DNA from: Dioscorea cayenensis subsp. rotundata
Taxonomy: Eukaryota; Streptophyta; Magnoliopsida; Dioscoreales; Dioscoreaceae
Length of the DNA: 64,000 nt
Direction: 5' to 3'
Assembly: GCF_009730915.1 (NCBI RefSeq)
Contig: NC_052482.1
Location: forward strand, 19,436,345-19,500,344
Shown: one piece after another, positions 60,130 to 64,000 of the stretch
Numbering within the stretch: the stretch's first letter is position 1
How the letters are laid out: each line of letters opens with the position of its first letter
The notes under the pieces: model-generated
Seen by the model: the letters and a program-made list of their open reading frames with translations, nothing else
What the model was told of the DNA's origin: nothing
Database searches by the model: none
Program-made: the position numbers and the translations under genes

Positions 60130-63100
60130 AGACTTTTTGAAAAAGTGGATAAACCACGTTCGTTGAAATAAAAAGAGATACGATGAAACAAAGCAGCCGG
60201 GTTCAAAGCATGAAATCCACGAGGGTGGAAATAGAACCAAAACCACGACAAAAAGAAAAAGAGATACTGAAGGATCAAAGATCCTTAAGTAAGCAAAGGG
60301 AACAATGACACTACTCCTCGCCTGGGGATGAGGGACTCGAGCAAAGGAACTCGAGGGAACCGAATCTCGGCAGCGAGGAAATCCGGACTTCTCTTGATTT
60401 TAGCCGGAGGGTCGTCAAGCTCGCCTTCTTGGTTTCGAGGCTGCATTATACCATGATATAATCATACGGTCAATCTTAACAATAATAGAATCGAGACGAG
60501 ACAATTGGAATTGAAAATGCGTGCATTTCTTTTCAAGCCAAAATATTCCGATTGATAGCTCTAACAAGCATATCCCAAAAGGGGATAGAGGGATGCAGGG
60601 AATCCTGTGTCTCAGATCACCCCAAAGATCCTTGAGAGATCTTGGGGGTCACGACTCTCCCATAACGTCTCAGTAATACCGGATGTCTTGTGCGAAGGGA
60701 CACGATGCAAAAGGAGATGATCAACATTTTTCAATCCCGCGTGACACATAACACAAGTGGTGGTATGAAGAAGGTTGCGTGACGCAAAGCCAAGTTCTCA
60801 AGTGTTAAAATCTTGTTGTCCCAAGCTAACCCAGGTTGAAAAGGTTAATTTTCTTAGGGAAAAGAACCTTTCAAAAATGGTAGGTGTCCTATAACGACGT
60901 AATCCCCCATCATTTAAAAATTGTAGAAGGTTCTTACGAGAAAAAAATGCCATTGGCGGAGAGGGTCCGATTCTTAACATCCTTAATGGAGGGACAAGTT
61001 AAGATGGCATTGTAGAAGTTTTTCCCGTCACGGAAAAATCAATTAGAGGGATCACAGGTGTCCTCAACGCATAAGCTTGAATCGAATCCTCAATATGTTG
61101 GGCTAAAAAGAAAAATAATGAGGCCGGATATCGGTAGGGGCCCGTCCCATGACCCAATTATCTAACCGGAAGAGGGTGTTGGATCCATTCGCGAGATGTG
61201 ATGATATGTTTTTCCCGAAAGCGAGGGGAGGGAGCCTGAGGATGCCATTCCAAAAGAAGGATCGTCTTTTACATTGCTTGTGGAAGAGGTTCCACATTGG
61301 AACATTCCTAAAAATAATTTTTCCCTGGGATAATATTCTCACCACACCCGCTTAGAACCGATGCATGATTTTCCACCACCATTTTCCCAACAGGGCACTA
61401 TTGAAAGTGCGTAGGTTGAGGATACCCCATCCACCTTGTTCTTTAGAGCGACACAGCCTGTCCCAATTAACTAGCTTTGATTTTTACTATCTTTGAGAGT
61501 CCGGGCGGACCAAAGAAAGTCTCTCTGGATCTTATCAATGTTTTTTTGGCTACCGCCCGGCGACTTAAAGATCGACATCCAGTAGGTGGGGATGGCCGTC
61601 AAGACCGAATTCAACAAAGTGAGTCTTCCACCTAGCGAAAGCAACTCGATTTCGGGAAGCAAGTCTAGAGCGAATTTTGCTCAACAGGAGATCCCAGTCT
61701 TGCTTCCTTGGCCTTCCCCCCGAAATTGGTATGCCAAGGTAAGTAATCGGAAGCGAACCAGAATTACAATGAATCGTTCTAGTCAGCATAGTGTGAGGCG
61801 TGAGATTTTTTCGAGAGGCATATAAGCAGGTCTTATCCGAGTTAACCTTGAGTCCCGAGATACCCTCAAATAAGTAGAGGATAAGCTTGATGATACGCAG
61901 ATCTTCCCCTCCTCCATTCGTGAGAATGAGAAGATCATCCGCGTATTGGAGGTGACACATCTTGACCCCAGTATCACCCAGAACAACCCCATGGAGAACA
62001 CCCGAGTTCAGAGCATTATTGATCATCGTGCTAAGAACATCAACCACAAGGACAAAGAGGAGAGGGGAAAGAGGGTCCCCTTGTCTTAATCCTCTCCGGT
62101 ATCTGACATAGCCGCATTGGCTACCATTGATGAGAAATTTTGCTTTGGAGGACGAGAGAAGAGCATTAATCCACCCAGTCCATTTTTCACTGAAACCCCT
62201 CGCCCTCAATAGTTCAATAAGAAAACTCCAGTCCACAGTATCAAAAGCTTTTTCAAAATCAACTTTGAGAATCAAACCAGGGAAGTGATTCTTTTGCATG
62301 AAGAAAATGAGTTCATTAGCAGTGACAATGTTATCAGTAATACATCTCCCTTTAATGAACGCAGACTGAGTTTCATCAACTAAAGAATCAATCTTAGATC
62401 GAAAGTCCGTTAGCCAAGATCTTGGAAATAATCTTGAAAAGAAGAGTTAATCAAGTCGATTAGGGCGGTAATGAGAGGGATTGTCGGGGCAAGGATTTTT
62501 TTAGGAATTAGGGCAATGTTAGCCCAGTTAATCCTTTCAAGATTAGCTCTACCCGCATGAGAAGTCCTCACAAAGGTTGAAGACATACGTCCCTAACAAT
62601 ATCCCAATATTTACGAAAGAAAAAGATCGGGGAACCCATCCGCCTGAGGGCTTTGTCGTGACCAAATCAAAAGAGCCCGCCTGTCTAACTTCCTCAAGAG
62701 TGAAAGGAATATCAAGAGATGACGGATCATGGTGATACTTAGTACCAAGAAGATTGGCCCAATTGAACTTGAAAAGCGAAAGTCTTGGGTCGAGCCACAA
62801 AGGTTTTGGTAAAAAGAGGCAAAAGTATCCATAATGCGATCAATATCATTGACTACGATGTTGTTATTGGTGATCCAGGGATAAAATTCCTATTCCGTCG
62901 CCCATTAGCAACAGAGTGGAAAAATCTGGTATTTTCATCACCCTCCTTAAGCCAGGTAGCCCGGGCTCTCTGTTTCCAATAAATCTCTTCGTGTTTGAGT
63001 ATTATGTGTAAGTCTAAATGTAAGGTAGCGTCTTTGGCAAGTTCCTCAGTAGTGAGGGGGCGCGATTCTTTGAAATTATCAAGGAGGTCGATCTCATGCA

Positions 63101-64000
63101 TTAAAGCCAGTTTTTTGAGTTTGATCGAGCCAAAGTCCGTCTTAGCCCACTGCCGAATACAAATTCTAGTCTTAGCAATTTTTTTAGCTATGACAAAAGC
63201 CCCACATCCTTGAAATAGATTGGTATTCCACCACTCCCTGATTAGATCAGGAAAATGATCCACCGAGCACCAGGTTCGCTCAAAATGGAATGGGCGCTGA
63301 AAGGAGGGATGATTACCGGACTCTAATCTGATAGGGACATGATCGGATCCGAGCCTGGGAAGGCAGTTTTGAATGGTTTTGGGAAAGAGAGCGTTCCAAT
63401 CAAGGTTGACTAAGAAGCGGTCTAGCTTTACCCAGATTGGATTAACTTGACCATTGGTCCACGTAAACCTTTTCCCAAAACAGGGAGGTTCAAATAAACT
63501 CAGATCCCTAATTAAAAGCTGCGCCTGCCTAATGTCATCACTTTCGTTAGGGCAACCGAGTGGATTTGTCCTCGATAGCGAAAAATAGAGTTGAAATCAC
63601 CACAAATGACCCATGGAACTCCAACCCACGGGAGACGCAGTCTAATTTCATTCCAAAAATCGAGTTTCGGTGTCTAGCATTTGGACCATAGAGCCAGGGT
63701 GCACACCCGACTAACATCATTAGATTTGAACCTAAGTTTAGCGGAGAGCGAGTAGGGCCCCTTGAAGAGCAAGCTGACCCTCAAGTAGACAACTATTTCA
63801 CCCAATGATCATACCACCAGCGGAACCAAGGGCTGGGGTAAAGAGGAATTGATCAAGTTTGGTGCCACCAATGGCTCTCCAAGTTGTTGAATCAATTGAG
63901 CAAAGTTTGGATTCCTGTAAACAACAGATATCTGCATGGTGAAGGTGTAGAAAGTCTTTAACTAGGAAGCGTTTGGAGGGCCTTCCCAATCCCCTAACAT
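60130..64000 (-). mobile_element. L1-type LINE (copy 4), degraded, runs off the right edge
   Basis: Minus strand. The N-terminal end of the endonuclease is at the right edge (NVRGLGRPSKRF at 63,965-63,999, then ICCLQESKL at about 63,900) and the endonuclease closes with GSDHVPIRL near 63,330-63,355. The reverse transcriptase follows at about 61,480-62,720 (QSAFIKGRC near 62,350, LKVDFEKAFDTVDW, GLRQGDPLSPLLF, catalytic QYADDLLIL at about 61,945, SLGGRLTLLNSVL). The zinc-binding tail domain (TTCVMCHAG near 60,740-60,765) follows, then a 3' UTR with hairpin TCCAC-CCTC-GTGGA (60,216-60,229) and the terminal gtggtttatccac (60,145-60,157). Several frameshifts make it inactive. It is closely related to copy 3 and more complete at the 5' end. 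Any ORF1 would lie outside the window. Confidence 0.93.

Noticed and set aside
61586..63213. Plus-strand frames in the right-end region
   Set aside because: They are antisense to LINE copy 4.

Overview
The window reads as nuclear DNA of a flowering plant. It is AT-rich, has GT-AG introns, many (TA)n microsatellites, plant-specific gene families (NPF transporter, DUF688, DUF1221/plant MLKL, plant PNGase A) and dense plant transposons (L1-type LINEs, a tRNA-derived SINE, solo Copia LTRs, hAT and foldback MITEs). I cannot place it below angiosperm with confidence; a non-grass monocot is my guess. A 1,000-N block at 5,817-6,816 marks a scaffold gap.

Six genes are supported. They are a small ACT-like/bHLH-related protein gene (12,977-14,230, +, 4 exons), an NPF5/PTR3-type peptide/nitrate-family transporter (24,417-27,269, +, 4 exons), a DUF688 protein (30,467-31,069, -), the complex I subunit NDUFA8 (41,749-43,848, +, 2 exons), a peptide-N-glycosidase A-like amidase (48,423-50,239, -) and a plant MLKL/DUF1221 pseudokinase (51,999-54,350, -, 3 exons). 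They are unrelated housekeeping, transport or immunity genes and do not form a pathway. A BTB/POZ pseudogene that kept its intron lies at about 38,680-39,350, and a decayed partial copy of the 3' end of the ACT-like gene lies at 15,390-15,910.

The rest is transposon-rich. Four L1-type LINEs are recognisable: 20,988-23,343 (+), 35,312-37,244 (-), 44,338-47,750 (+, nearly full RT) and 60,130 to the right edge (-, with endonuclease). Many short LINE 3' tails accompany them. There are two copies of one SINE family, two solo LTRs (about 4,688-5,147 and 33,773-34,834), three hAT-like non-autonomous elements (8,500-9,114, about 27,750-28,890, 40,049-40,675) and foldback/MITE-like elements (37,254-37,553, 55,104-55,304).

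The most useful observations are these. (1) Every frameshift I can place in the three broken genes and in the best LINE is a one-base gain, and removing one base per site (two in the amidase gene) restores lengths divisible by three, so the assembly may carry insertion errors. (2) The LINE family shares two small 3'-end hairpins whose stems differ in sequence but keep pairing. (3) The MLKL-like protein lacks several kinase catalytic residues, as expected for a pseudokinase. I found no clearly new multi-gene system.
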